Below, piece by piece: positions 1 through 4,591 of a stretch of DNA of 8,235 nucleotides. The DNA is from an uncultured Selenomonadales bacterium. GTDB taxonomy: Bacteria; Bacillota_C; Negativicutes; Selenomonadales; Selenomonadaceae. The first letter of the stretch is position 1; every line of letters starts with the position of its first letter. The DNA lies in assembly GCA_937907035.1 (NCBI GenBank), contig CALCTX010000125.1:1-8235 (forward strand), written 5' to 3'. The position numbers and the translations under genes were made by a program. The notes beneath the pieces were generated by a model. That model made no database searches and was not told the origin of the DNA. It was given only the letters and a program-made list of their open reading frames with translations.

Positions 1-5
1 GACAG

Positions 6-14
6 CCCCTCCTT
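6..14 (-). promoter_or_regulatory. Strong ribosome binding site for a gene starting just left of the window
   Basis: On the minus strand positions 14 to 6 read AAGGAGGGG, a near-perfect Shine-Dalgarno sequence. From the AAGGAGG core, seven bases (7 to 1) remain before the window edge, which is the spacing at which a start codon would be expected. I infer that a minus-strand gene begins immediately outside the window, making positions 1-232 a divergent intergenic region. No codon of that gene is visible, so its identity is unknown. Confidence 0.4.
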
Positions 15-26
15 AACCAGCGTTTC

Positions 27-43
27 GACGGACTTGTTCCGTC
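27..43. repeat. Small hairpin, relative of the 81-107 repeat arm
   Basis: A 6-bp perfect stem, GACGGA (27-32) with TCCGTC (38-43), closes a 5-base loop. Positions 27-45 match 87-105 at 15 of 19 bases. The stem differences are compensatory: the pair A28-T42 becomes C88-G102. This looks like a degenerate third copy of the neighbouring palindromic repeat. No T-run follows on either strand, so it is not an obvious intrinsic terminator. Confidence 0.55.
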
Positions 44-80
44 ATAGCGCAGTAAAGAAAGGATTGGCGCATTATGTTTC

Positions 81-159
81 CGTCATGCCGGACCTGATCC
101 GGCATCTCCTTATTAGTGACAATGCATAAAGAGATTCCGGGTCAAAGCCCGGAATGACG
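81..159. repeat. 79-bp palindromic inverted-repeat element (MITE/REP-like)
   Basis: The left arm (81-107) and the reverse complement of the right arm (132-159) share the pattern CGTCAT-CCGG-CTGA-CCGG-ATCT, so the whole element is an imperfect inverted repeat. Each arm is also a hairpin: 8-bp stem 85-92/98-105 with loop CCTGA, and 8-bp stem 134-141/148-155 with a 6-base loop. Such GTCAT-CCGG palindromes are common as dispersed intergenic repeats in many bacterial genomes. There is no transposase or ORF inside. It sits directly upstream of the thioesterase promoter. Whether it is mobile, or acts on RNA stability, cannot be told from one copy. Confidence 0.7.
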
Positions 160-169
160 TGAAAACTAT

Positions 170-198
170 ATGACTCTTAAGAAAAATTGTGATAAAAT
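170..198 (+). promoter_or_regulatory. Extended -10 sigma-A promoter for the thioesterase pair
   Basis: The -35-like ATGACT (170-175, 4 of 6 consensus) is separated by 17 bases from the -10 TAAAAT (193-198, 5 of 6), which is preceded by TGA, giving an extended -10 (190-198). Transcription would start near 205, leaving a leader of about 28 bases before the ATG at 233. An in-frame ATG at 170 falls inside this -35 element, which argues that it is not the real start of the gene. Confidence 0.5.
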
Positions 199-232
199 AG
201 ATGTATTATTGATGAAACGGAAGGGATTTCTT

Positions 233-667
233 ATGACATCTGAAGAATGCCTTGATTATCTCAAAAAAGTCTACAGTACCAATAATTTCTGCCGTCTGCT
301 CGGTTTGGAAATAGAAAGCGTAAAATGTGGCGAATGCGTCTTGAAAATGACCATTGATCCGGAAAAACACACCAACCTCTACGGTATCGTACACGGTGGC
401 GCCTTGGAATCATTAGCCGATACCGCGCTCGGCGTTGTTTGTGCCACTATGGGCGAACGGGTCATGACCGTCAACTTCAACATGAGTTTCATTCGCAACA
501 TCCATCCCGGTGAAACAGCCCGGGCTTTTGCCAAAGTTCAGCATCACGGCCGCACGACCATGGTCGTCAGTGTCAAACTGTTTGACGAAGACGATAAAAT
601 GATGGGGCATTGTACCGCCACCATGTTTGTCCGGGGCAAATTCCCCGAAATTCCGGCCAATTGGTAA
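233..667 (+). CDS. PaaI-type hotdog-fold acyl-CoA thioesterase, copy 1
   Basis: A 144-residue single hotdog-domain protein, the usual length for PaaI/THEM2-type thioesterases, which hydrolyse acyl- or aryl-CoA in the cytoplasm, normally as tetramers. The motif N48-x5-H54-G-G-x6-D63 has the same spacing as Asn50/His56/Asp65 of human THEM2, so the catalytic Asp is present. Conserved T79 and N81 on the following strand and a HGRTT motif near residues 105-109 also fit. The start at 233 is chosen for GGAAGGG at 219-225 with 7 bases spacing; an upstream in-frame ATG at 170 lies in the promoter and would add 21 residues unlike the family. It is first in an operon with a paralogue 40 bases downstream. 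The substrate cannot be deduced; phenylacetate-pathway genes are not present here, so the name paaI is not applied. Confidence 0.88.
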   Translation: MTSEECLDYLKKVYSTNNFCRLLGLEIESVKCGECVLKMTIDPEKHTNLYGIVHGGALESLADTALGVVCATMGERVMTVNFNMSFIRNIHPGETARAFAKVQHHGRTTMVVSVKLFDEDDKMMGHCTATMFVRGKFPEIPANW

Positions 668-707
668 ATTAACCATATATCCCCTGTCCGAAAAAGGAGG
701 TATTGAC

Positions 708-1142
708 TTGACTAAAGAAAAATGTCTGGCGATCATCCGTGAGATCTTCAGCCACAATAAATTCGTAACTCTCTGCGACATTGTGATCGATGATGTCACT
801 TGCGGCACAGCAACCTTGCATATGCCGATTGACGGCGAAAAACACGTCAATCCGGAAGGCTTTGTCCATGGCGGTGCTTTTTCCACTCTCGCCAACACGG
901 CGATTGGCGTTGCCTGCTGCTCAGTCGGAGCCAGGACCGTTACTCTGAATATTTACTCGACCTTTATCAGCAATGTTACCGCCGGCAATACTGTTACCTG
1001 TATCGCCAAGGTTACCCACCGGGGCCGCACGACCATCACCCTGACCGCCGATACCTTTAACGAAGCAGGGAAGCTCATGTGCCAGACAATCTCGACCATG
1101 TTTGTCAAAGGTCCGCTGGAAGAAATACCGGAAAAATGGTAA
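708..1142 (+). CDS. PaaI-type hotdog protein, copy 2, catalytic Asp replaced by Asn
   Basis: A 144-residue paralogue of the preceding gene, aligning end to end without gaps and about 44% identical by hand count. I place the start at the TTG at 708: AAGGAGG at 694-700 is 7 bases upstream, and the first residues then align exactly with those of copy 1. An in-frame ATG at 627 would overlap the previous gene and has no matching homology. N48, H54-G-G, T79, N81 and the HGRTT motif are kept, but the Asp at position 63 (LADTA in copy 1) is Asn (LANTA, codon AAC at 894-896). In PaaI/THEM2-type enzymes this Asp is the general base or nucleophile. Copy 2 may be slow or inactive, may bind acyl-CoA without hydrolysing it, or may pair with copy 1. 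A sequencing error cannot be excluded but would need a single G-to-A change. Confidence 0.87.
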   Translation: MTKEKCLAIIREIFSHNKFVTLCDIVIDDVTCGTATLHMPIDGEKHVNPEGFVHGGAFSTLANTAIGVACCSVGARTVTLNIYSTFISNVTAGNTVTCIAKVTHRGRTTITLTADTFNEAGKLMCQTISTMFVKGPLEEIPEKW

Positions 1143-1143
1143 T

Positions 1144-1178
1144 AAAAAAGGATAAGTCTTCAAACCGAAAACTTATCC
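1144..1178 (-). terminator. Intrinsic terminator of the OFA transporter
   Basis: Read on the minus strand, an 8-bp perfect stem (GGATAAGT at 1150-1157 against ACTTATCC at 1171-1178, loop of 13 bases) is followed at once by six T (complement of A 1144-1149). It lies about 80 bases beyond the stop of the transporter gene and ends one or two bases from the stop of the convergent thioesterase gene. Confidence 0.7.
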
Positions 1179-1233
1179 ACAAAATAATCCACATCTAATA
1201 TACAGGCTGTGTATAACCAATAGGTTGTACACA
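1173..1233. promoter_or_regulatory. Cluster of four DnaA-box-like 9-mers
   Basis: Against the consensus TTATNCACA: TTATCCACA at 1173-1181 (plus strand, perfect), TAATCCACA at 1185-1193 (plus, one mismatch), TTATACACA at 1208-1216 (minus, perfect) and TTGTACACA at 1225-1233 (plus, one mismatch). Two perfect boxes 27 bases apart are unlikely by chance in 8 kb. The boxes partly coincide with the arms of two terminator hairpins, so some of the resemblance may be by-product. No dnaA or dnaN gene is in the window. If functional, this would be a DnaA-binding or titration site rather than a demonstrated origin. Confidence 0.35.
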
Positions 1234-1244
1234 GTTTTAATTTT
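1207..1244 (+). terminator. Intrinsic terminator of the tandem thioesterase genes
   Basis: A 12-bp stem, CTGTGTATAACC (1207-1218) with GGTTGTACACAG (1223-1234), contains one G-U pair and closes the 4-base loop AATA. It is followed by TTTTAATTTT (1235-1244). It lies 65 bases after the second thioesterase stop and just before the 3' end of the convergent transporter gene, as expected for a plus-strand terminator. Confidence 0.75.
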
Positions 1245-1256
1245 CCCAAATTCAGA

Positions 1257-2477
1257 TCAGCCCTGCTCCGCCTGCTGTGAGTCCTGCGGGAACCGGCCAC
1301 GCAGCTTAAGCACAACAGCGATAATAAAATTCACAATAAACAATGCTGAAAAGAAGATCAAGATCGTGCTATAACCACTGGTCAACTCACGGAACAAAGA
1401 AACCAAAAACGGACCAACTACACCGGCAAAGCCCCAAGCTGTCAAAATCCGGCCATGAATTGCGCTGAGCTGCTTTGTCCCGAAGATATCAGACAAATAT
1501 GCCGGCATACAGGAAAAACCACCGCCGTAACAGCTGACGATCAACAATACCAAAGCCTGAAACAGCATAACCTGCGACACCCCTGCCAACTTCCAGAATG
1601 CCACGATCTCAATAAGGAAGAATACTATATATGTCATTCCCCGACCAAGATAATCAGACACAGTTGACCAGGCAATACGTCCAAATCCGTTTAACAAACC
1701 GATGATCCCGACAAATTCTGCTGCCTTTACTGCCGGCATTCCGCAAACTTCCTGAGCCATCGGCGAAACAACAGCCAAGAGCCCGATCCCGCAAGTGATA
1801 TTAACGAAGAATATCCACCATAATGCCCAAAATCTCCAGGTCTTAGTCGCTTCATCAGCCGTAAAGCCACGATTGATAACATTGATCTGGCTCCCGCCCG
1901 CAGTTGCCGGCTTAGCCACCGGCGGTTTAAGATAAAGCGCGCTTGCCCCCATGATGATCATATAGCCCACGCCAAGGATAATAAAATTCGTTACCAAGCC
2001 ATAAGCAGCGGAAAGATACTGCATCAACGGACCGGCGATCAGACTGGCAAAACCGAAACCCATTATCGCAAGTCCGGTCGCAAATCCGCGGTTATTCGGG
2101 AAATATTTTACCAGTGTCGATACCGGTGTAATATAACCGACACCCAGGCCCATACCACCGATAACCCCGTAAAACAGATACAATAACGGCAAACTGTGCT
2201 GACTGATAGCAAAAGCCGTGCCGAATAACCCGGTACCAAATAACACCATCGAAATAAGGCCGCTCTTTTTTGGCCCCATTTTCTCAACAAAACTGCCTAA
2301 AAATCCGGCTGACAATCCCAAAAACAAAATAGCCAACGAAAAAGTCCACGTAACCTGCTTAAGCGAAACCCCCATCTCGACCATGATCGGCCAGGTCAGT
2401 ACGCTCCATGCGTAAACACTGCCTATCGAGATATGGATTCCGACAGCCGAAAGAGCAATAAGCCAGCGATTTCTCAT
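1257..2477 (-). CDS. OFA-family MFS transporter (oxalate/formate-antiporter-like), ZTP-riboswitch controlled
   Basis: A 406-residue, 12-helix major facilitator of the OFA (oxalate:formate antiporter) family in the cytoplasmic membrane. OFA hallmarks are GSVYAWSVL at residues 19-27, GYITPVSTLVKYFPNNRG-ATG at about 114-135, the Arg of GFGRIAW (R267, in the region of the OxlT helix-8 substrate-binding Arg) and GGGFSCMPAYLSDIFG followed by IHGRILTAWG near 318-349. A central loop near 185-212 separates the six-helix halves. The ATG at 2477 is chosen because GGAGG (2487-2491) lies 9 bases upstream. The frame stays open to 2573, but that extension only translates riboswitch sequence. OFA members carry oxalate, formate, lactate, pyruvate or other small carboxylates, and family membership alone does not fix the substrate. 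ZTP control points to formate or a one-carbon-linked carboxylate. Its terminator lies at 1144-1178. Confidence 0.9.
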   Translation of the reverse strand: MRNRWLIALSAVGIHISIGSVYAWSVLTWPIMVEMGVSLKQVTWTFSLAILFLGLSAGFLGSFVEKMGPKKSGLISMVLFGTGLFGTAFAISQHSLPLLYLFYGVIGGMGLGVGYITPVSTLVKYFPNNRGFATGLAIMGFGFASLIAGPLMQYLSAAYGLVTNFIILGVGYMIIMGASALYLKPPVAKPATAGGSQINVINRGFTADEATKTWRFWALWWIFFVNITCGIGLLAVVSPMAQEVCGMPAVKAAEFVGIIGLLNGFGRIAWSTVSDYLGRGMTYIVFFLIEIVAFWKLAGVSQVMLFQALVLLIVSCYGGGFSCMPAYLSDIFGTKQLSAIHGRILTAWGFAGVVGPFLVSLFRELTSGYSTILIFFSALFIVNFIIAVVLKLRGRFPQDSQQAEQG

Positions 2478-2523
2478 ATAAACCATCCTCCAAAACATAA
2501 CACCCAAGAGATGTTTCACAGAC

Positions 2524-2560
2524 AAAAAACCGTCTGGGAAAATCTCTTCGCCCAGACGGT
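2524..2560 (-). terminator. Riboswitch expression platform: intrinsic terminator in the transporter leader
   Basis: On the minus strand, a 10-bp perfect stem (ACCGTCTGGG, 2560-2551, with CCCAGACGGT, 2538-2529) and a 12-base loop are followed by a run of T (complement of A 2524-2529). The 5' arm of this terminator is the same strand that forms the 3' part of the ZTP aptamer, so folding is mutually exclusive. Ligand binding should prevent termination and turn the transporter on. About 45 bases separate it from the start codon. Confidence 0.85.
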
Positions 2561-2620
2561 CGGCATTACTCACTCTTCAGCACACGTGGTTACTTCCACT
2601 AATCCGTCAGCCCTGAAAAG
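2550..2620 (-). promoter_or_regulatory. ZTP (pfl-motif) riboswitch aptamer
   Basis: Read on the minus strand, the leader has all ZTP-aptamer parts in order. P1 is CTTTTCAG (2620-2613) with CTGAAGAG (2580-2573), with one G-U pair. The conserved CTGACGG follows (GACGG at 2608-2604). P2 is GTGG/CCAC (2599-2596 and 2589-2586) with loop AAGTAA. After a 9-base linker comes the conserved core GCCGACCGTCTGGGC (2564-2550), in which GCC/GGC form P3 and CCGTC (2559-2555) can form the pseudoknot with GACGG. The core is, as I recall it, the same as in the studied Clostridium beijerinckii pfl riboswitch. The class senses ZMP/ZTP, which builds up when 10-formyl-tetrahydrofolate is short. Here it controls the OFA transporter through the overlapping terminator, as an ON switch. 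Confidence 0.9.
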
Positions 2621-2639
2621 CGTATTCATTTATGACTTG

Positions 2640-2668
2640 ATTATATAGGGTAAATTTTCTTTTGTCAA
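2640..2668 (-). promoter_or_regulatory. Perfect consensus sigma-A promoter of the riboswitch-transporter transcript
   Basis: On the minus strand, TTGACA (2668-2663), a 17-base spacer and TATAAT (2645-2640) give a full consensus match. Transcription should start near 2633, about a dozen bases before the riboswitch P1 helix. A promoter this strong under a terminator switch fits control mainly by attenuation. It lies only 24 bases beyond the stop codon of the TPM-domain gene. Confidence 0.9.
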
Positions 2669-2691
2669 ATCCAAAAATAACGACCTTAAAA

Positions 2692-3582
2692 TTACCAACC
2701 ACCGGACGAACCGCCGCCGCCGGAGCTGCCGCCACCGAATCCGCCGCCGGAACCACCGCCGAATCCGCCACCGCCAAAGCGTCCGCCACCACCAAGGAAT
2801 CCGATTCCTAACTTATCAATCAAAAACCAGGTAACGATCATGAAGAGTATAACGACCACCCAAATTTTCCATTCGATACTATCATCATCGTCAGCACCGC
2901 CCTTTTGCTGCTTAAGCTCAGCTTTATGCCTTGCCTCGACTGCCTCGCCGCGAGATTTGTCAGGCGGGGGCAAGTCTAACAGCTCATACGGTATTTCATC
3001 GCCATATTCCGCATAAACTTTTTGGGCCATCTGGAAATAAACGCCCAAAATTGCCGGTGAATAATCACCCGCTTGAAAATACGGCACCAATTGCTTTAAC
3101 AGCTCGCTGCACGTACTGTCAGGCAACGCTCCTTCCAGTCCGTACCCGACCTCGATCCGGAACTTGCGGTCTTTCTTGGAGATCAGGAACAATACGCCGT
3201 TATTCAGCTTTTTATCGCCGATACCCCACTCCCGGAATAATTTATTGGCATACTGATCGATATTTTCCCCATGAAGCGACTCTATTGTCACTACCGCCAG
3301 CTGCGCTTTATGCTTCCGGTCAAGCTCGCCGCCGATATCCAGAATAACCTTTCGGTCCTCATCGCTGATCATCCCGGCCAGATCGGTCACATAAATATTC
3401 TGCGTCGGCCGCGACGGCATGGTTGCTTTCTCGGACTCTGCCGGCGTATCCTCGCCGATAAATCCTACTGCACACAAAATGCAGACAACCACCAGCAACA
3501 GCATTGCCAACAAGCCCAAAAACAACGTATGCTTTATTACATAGATTATCAGATTAAAAATAAACGAAAAAAAGCTCTTCAT
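2692..3582 (-). CDS. TPM-domain (YgcG-like) membrane protein with Gly-rich C-terminal tail
   Basis: A 296-residue protein. A long hydrophobic stretch at residues 15-42 is a membrane anchor. The TPM domain (TLP18.3/Psb32/MOLO-1 fold) spans about 62-192, with VTDLAGMIS, FREWGIGDKKLNNGVLF and RKFRIEVGYGLEGALPD as family blocks. A charged linker and a second membrane helix (239-256) follow. The last 34 residues are almost pure Gly/Ser/Phe and end in GGW, typical of this family. The TPM domain is therefore probably outside the cytoplasmic membrane. The biochemical role is unknown; TPM proteins are linked to membrane-protein assembly or quality control. It lies 12 bases downstream of lemA, its usual partner, with AAGG-AGG just before the ATG. 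No terminator is visible after its stop, so its transcript may run into the ZTP riboswitch. Confidence 0.88.
   Translation of the reverse strand: MKSFFSFIFNLIIYVIKHTLFLGLLAMLLLVVVCILCAVGFIGEDTPAESEKATMPSRPTQNIYVTDLAGMISDEDRKVILDIGGELDRKHKAQLAVVTIESLHGENIDQYANKLFREWGIGDKKLNNGVLFLISKKDRKFRIEVGYGLEGALPDSTCSELLKQLVPYFQAGDYSPAILGVYFQMAQKVYAEYGDEIPYELLDLPPPDKSRGEAVEARHKAELKQQKGGADDDDSIEWKIWVVVILFMIVTWFLIDKLGIGFLGGGGRFGGGGFGGGSGGGFGGGSSGGGGSSGGW
2695..2793 (-). repeat. GGN-codon low-complexity tract encoding the Gly-rich tail
   Basis: Codons for residues 264-296 of the TPM protein are mostly GGN, giving a GC-rich, internally repetitive stretch made of GGCGGC-GGA-TTC-like units. Alternative frames through it give Ala/Val-rich false ORFs. 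Such tracts can slip in replication and may vary in length between strains. Confidence 0.7.
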
Positions 3583-3594
3583 TATCGACCTGCC

Positions 3595-4143
3595 TTAAAA
3601 CGCCACTTTCGGAACTTCAGCAGCCTTCGGATCTGCCTTGAACTGCTGCATCGGCTTAAAGCCAAAAATACCGGCTATAACATTGCCCGGGAATGTCTCT
3701 ACGCGGCTGTTGTACTCCCGGATAGCGTCATTATAATCGCGTCTGGCAACTGCGATGCGATTCTCCGACCCTGATAATTCTGCCGCCAAAGCGGAAAATT
3801 GCGTATCAGCCTTCAAAGCCGGATAAGCCTCGGAAATCGCCAACAACCGGCTGAGCGCACCGGAAAGCTCGGTATTTGCGGCATCCTTTTCTTGAGCGTT
3901 GCCTGCTCCGACAAGCTTTGCCCGGGCTGCCGATACCTCGCTCAGCACCTTGCTCTCATGAGCTGCATAACCTTTAACTGTCGTTACTAAATTCGGGATC
4001 AGATCAGCTCTCCGCTGCATCTGATTCTCCACCTGTCCGTAAGCTGCCTTGACATTGATCTCCGCATTTTTCATCCCGTTATACGAAGAAATTGGCATCG
4101 CAGCCAAAATAAGCGCAAAAACTATCGGTAAAAACTTTGCCAT
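3595..4143 (-). CDS. lemA: LemA family protein
   Basis: A 182-residue protein of normal LemA length. Residues 4-19 form an N-terminal signal-anchor helix. The diagnostic LemA block follows: SYN near 19-21, then QRRADLIPNLVTTVKGYAAHE (about 44-64), then a helical-bundle region with DYNDAIREYNSRVETFPGN near 137-155 and the typical end PKVAF. Start: the ATG at 4143 has AAGGAGA 8 bases upstream. The family forms an antiparallel helical bundle anchored in the membrane; its exact function is unsettled. The next gene, 12 bases downstream, is its usual partner, a TPM/YgcG-type protein, so the two probably form a complex or act together. The gap to the upstream thioesterase gene is 33 bases without a terminator; co-transcription is likely. 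Confidence 0.92.
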   Translation of the reverse strand: MAKFLPIVFALILAAMPISSYNGMKNAEINVKAAYGQVENQMQRRADLIPNLVTTVKGYAAHESKVLSEVSAARAKLVGAGNAQEKDAANTELSGALSRLLAISEAYPALKADTQFSALAAELSGSENRIAVARRDYNDAIREYNSRVETFPGNVIAGIFGFKPMQQFKADPKAAEVPKVAF

Positions 4144-4176
4144 TCTGATCTCTCCTTTTTCTGCTGATAACTACTT

Positions 4177-4590
4177 TTAAATTTTGCCTGCTGTTAACTT
4201 TCCTTCGGCTTTTTTCAAAAAATGCTCCGCCGGCACAGCCACTCGTTCATGGGTACCACTGCCGATGATCCCCATCTCATCCCAGGCCGTTACCTTATAA
4301 GCTATCGACCGGCCATCAATCGCCGTCACCTCAGCTGCCGCCCGAACCTCAAGCCCTTGCGGTGTTGCCGCCGTATGAACAATATTTAAAGCCACCCCGA
4401 CACTGGTCCAGCCTTCCGGTAAACACCCCTCGACTAAATTTGCCGCGGCCTGCTCCATCAAAGCTGTCATCGCCGGCGTCGCATAAACCGGCAAAGATCC
4501 GGAGCCCATGGCCTGAGCTGTATTATTTTCACTGACGGCAGAACGTTCCTCTCTGATCATACCAACTGCTATATATTCCTTGCAATCCAC
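4177..4590 (-). CDS. FlK-type hotdog thioesterase (fluoroacetyl-CoA thioesterase family)
   Basis: A 137-residue hotdog protein of the FlK family, distinct from the PaaI-type pair. Thr38 (in ATPAM), Glu46 (in LMEQAA) and His72 (in NIVH) have spacings of 8 and 26, identical to the Thr42/Glu50/His76 triad of Streptomyces cattleya FlK, so an active acyl-CoA thioesterase is likely. GSGSLPV before the Thr and GTHER near the C terminus are also typical. I choose the GTG at 4590: AAGGAGG (4606-4600) lies 9 bases upstream inside the regulator gene, and homologues start only a few residues before the VGM at 9-11. The frame is open up to 4641 but that part overlaps the LysR gene. It starts one base after the LysR stop, so translation is probably coupled. 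True fluoroacetate resistance is not implied; most family members in anaerobes have unknown acyl-CoA substrates. Confidence 0.86.
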   Translation of the reverse strand: MDCKEYIAVGMIREERSAVSENNTAQAMGSGSLPVYATPAMTALMEQAAANLVEGCLPEGWTSVGVALNIVHTAATPQGLEVRAAAEVTAIDGRSIAYKVTAWDEMGIIGSGTHERVAVPAEHFLKKAEGKLTAGKI

Positions 4591-4591
4591 C

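Noticed and set aside
1..129. Open plus-strand frame from the left edge to a TAA at 127-129, as if the tail of a gene
   Set aside because: It runs through the palindromic repeats and its peptide is the kind produced by translating such repeats; the minus-strand ribosome binding site at 6-14 also points to an intergenic region.
170..232. Upstream ATG of the first thioesterase
   Set aside because: It lies within the -35 element of the promoter, has no ribosome binding site, and the extra 21 residues have no counterpart in the paralogue. The ATG at 233 has a good site.
627..707. ATG at 627 as start of the second thioesterase
   Set aside because: It overlaps copy 1 by 41 bases and lacks homology; the TTG at 708 has AAGGAGG at 7 bases and gives exact N-terminal alignment with copy 1.
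413..898. Minus-strand ORF of 161 codons opposite the thioesterases
   Set aside because: A shadow of the two plus-strand genes; no domain, no ribosome binding site, and it spans their intergenic gap.
1207..1234. The CTGTGTATAACC dyad as a repressor operator
   Set aside because: It lies between two convergent 3' ends with no promoter nearby, and the T-rich stretch after it makes a terminator the simpler reading.
2478..2573. N-terminal extension of the transporter (32 extra residues)
   Set aside because: These codons are the riboswitch core and terminator; the start at 2477 has GGAGG at 9 bases and fits the OFA N terminus.
2607..2795. Ala/Val-rich minus-strand ORF of 62 codons
   Set aside because: An alternative-frame reading of the GGN repeat of the TPM protein and of the promoter region; no start signal.
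4144..4176. Promoter for lemA in the gap after the FlK-type gene
   Set aside because: TTAACA just upstream could serve as a -35, but no acceptable -10 is found at 16-18 bases.
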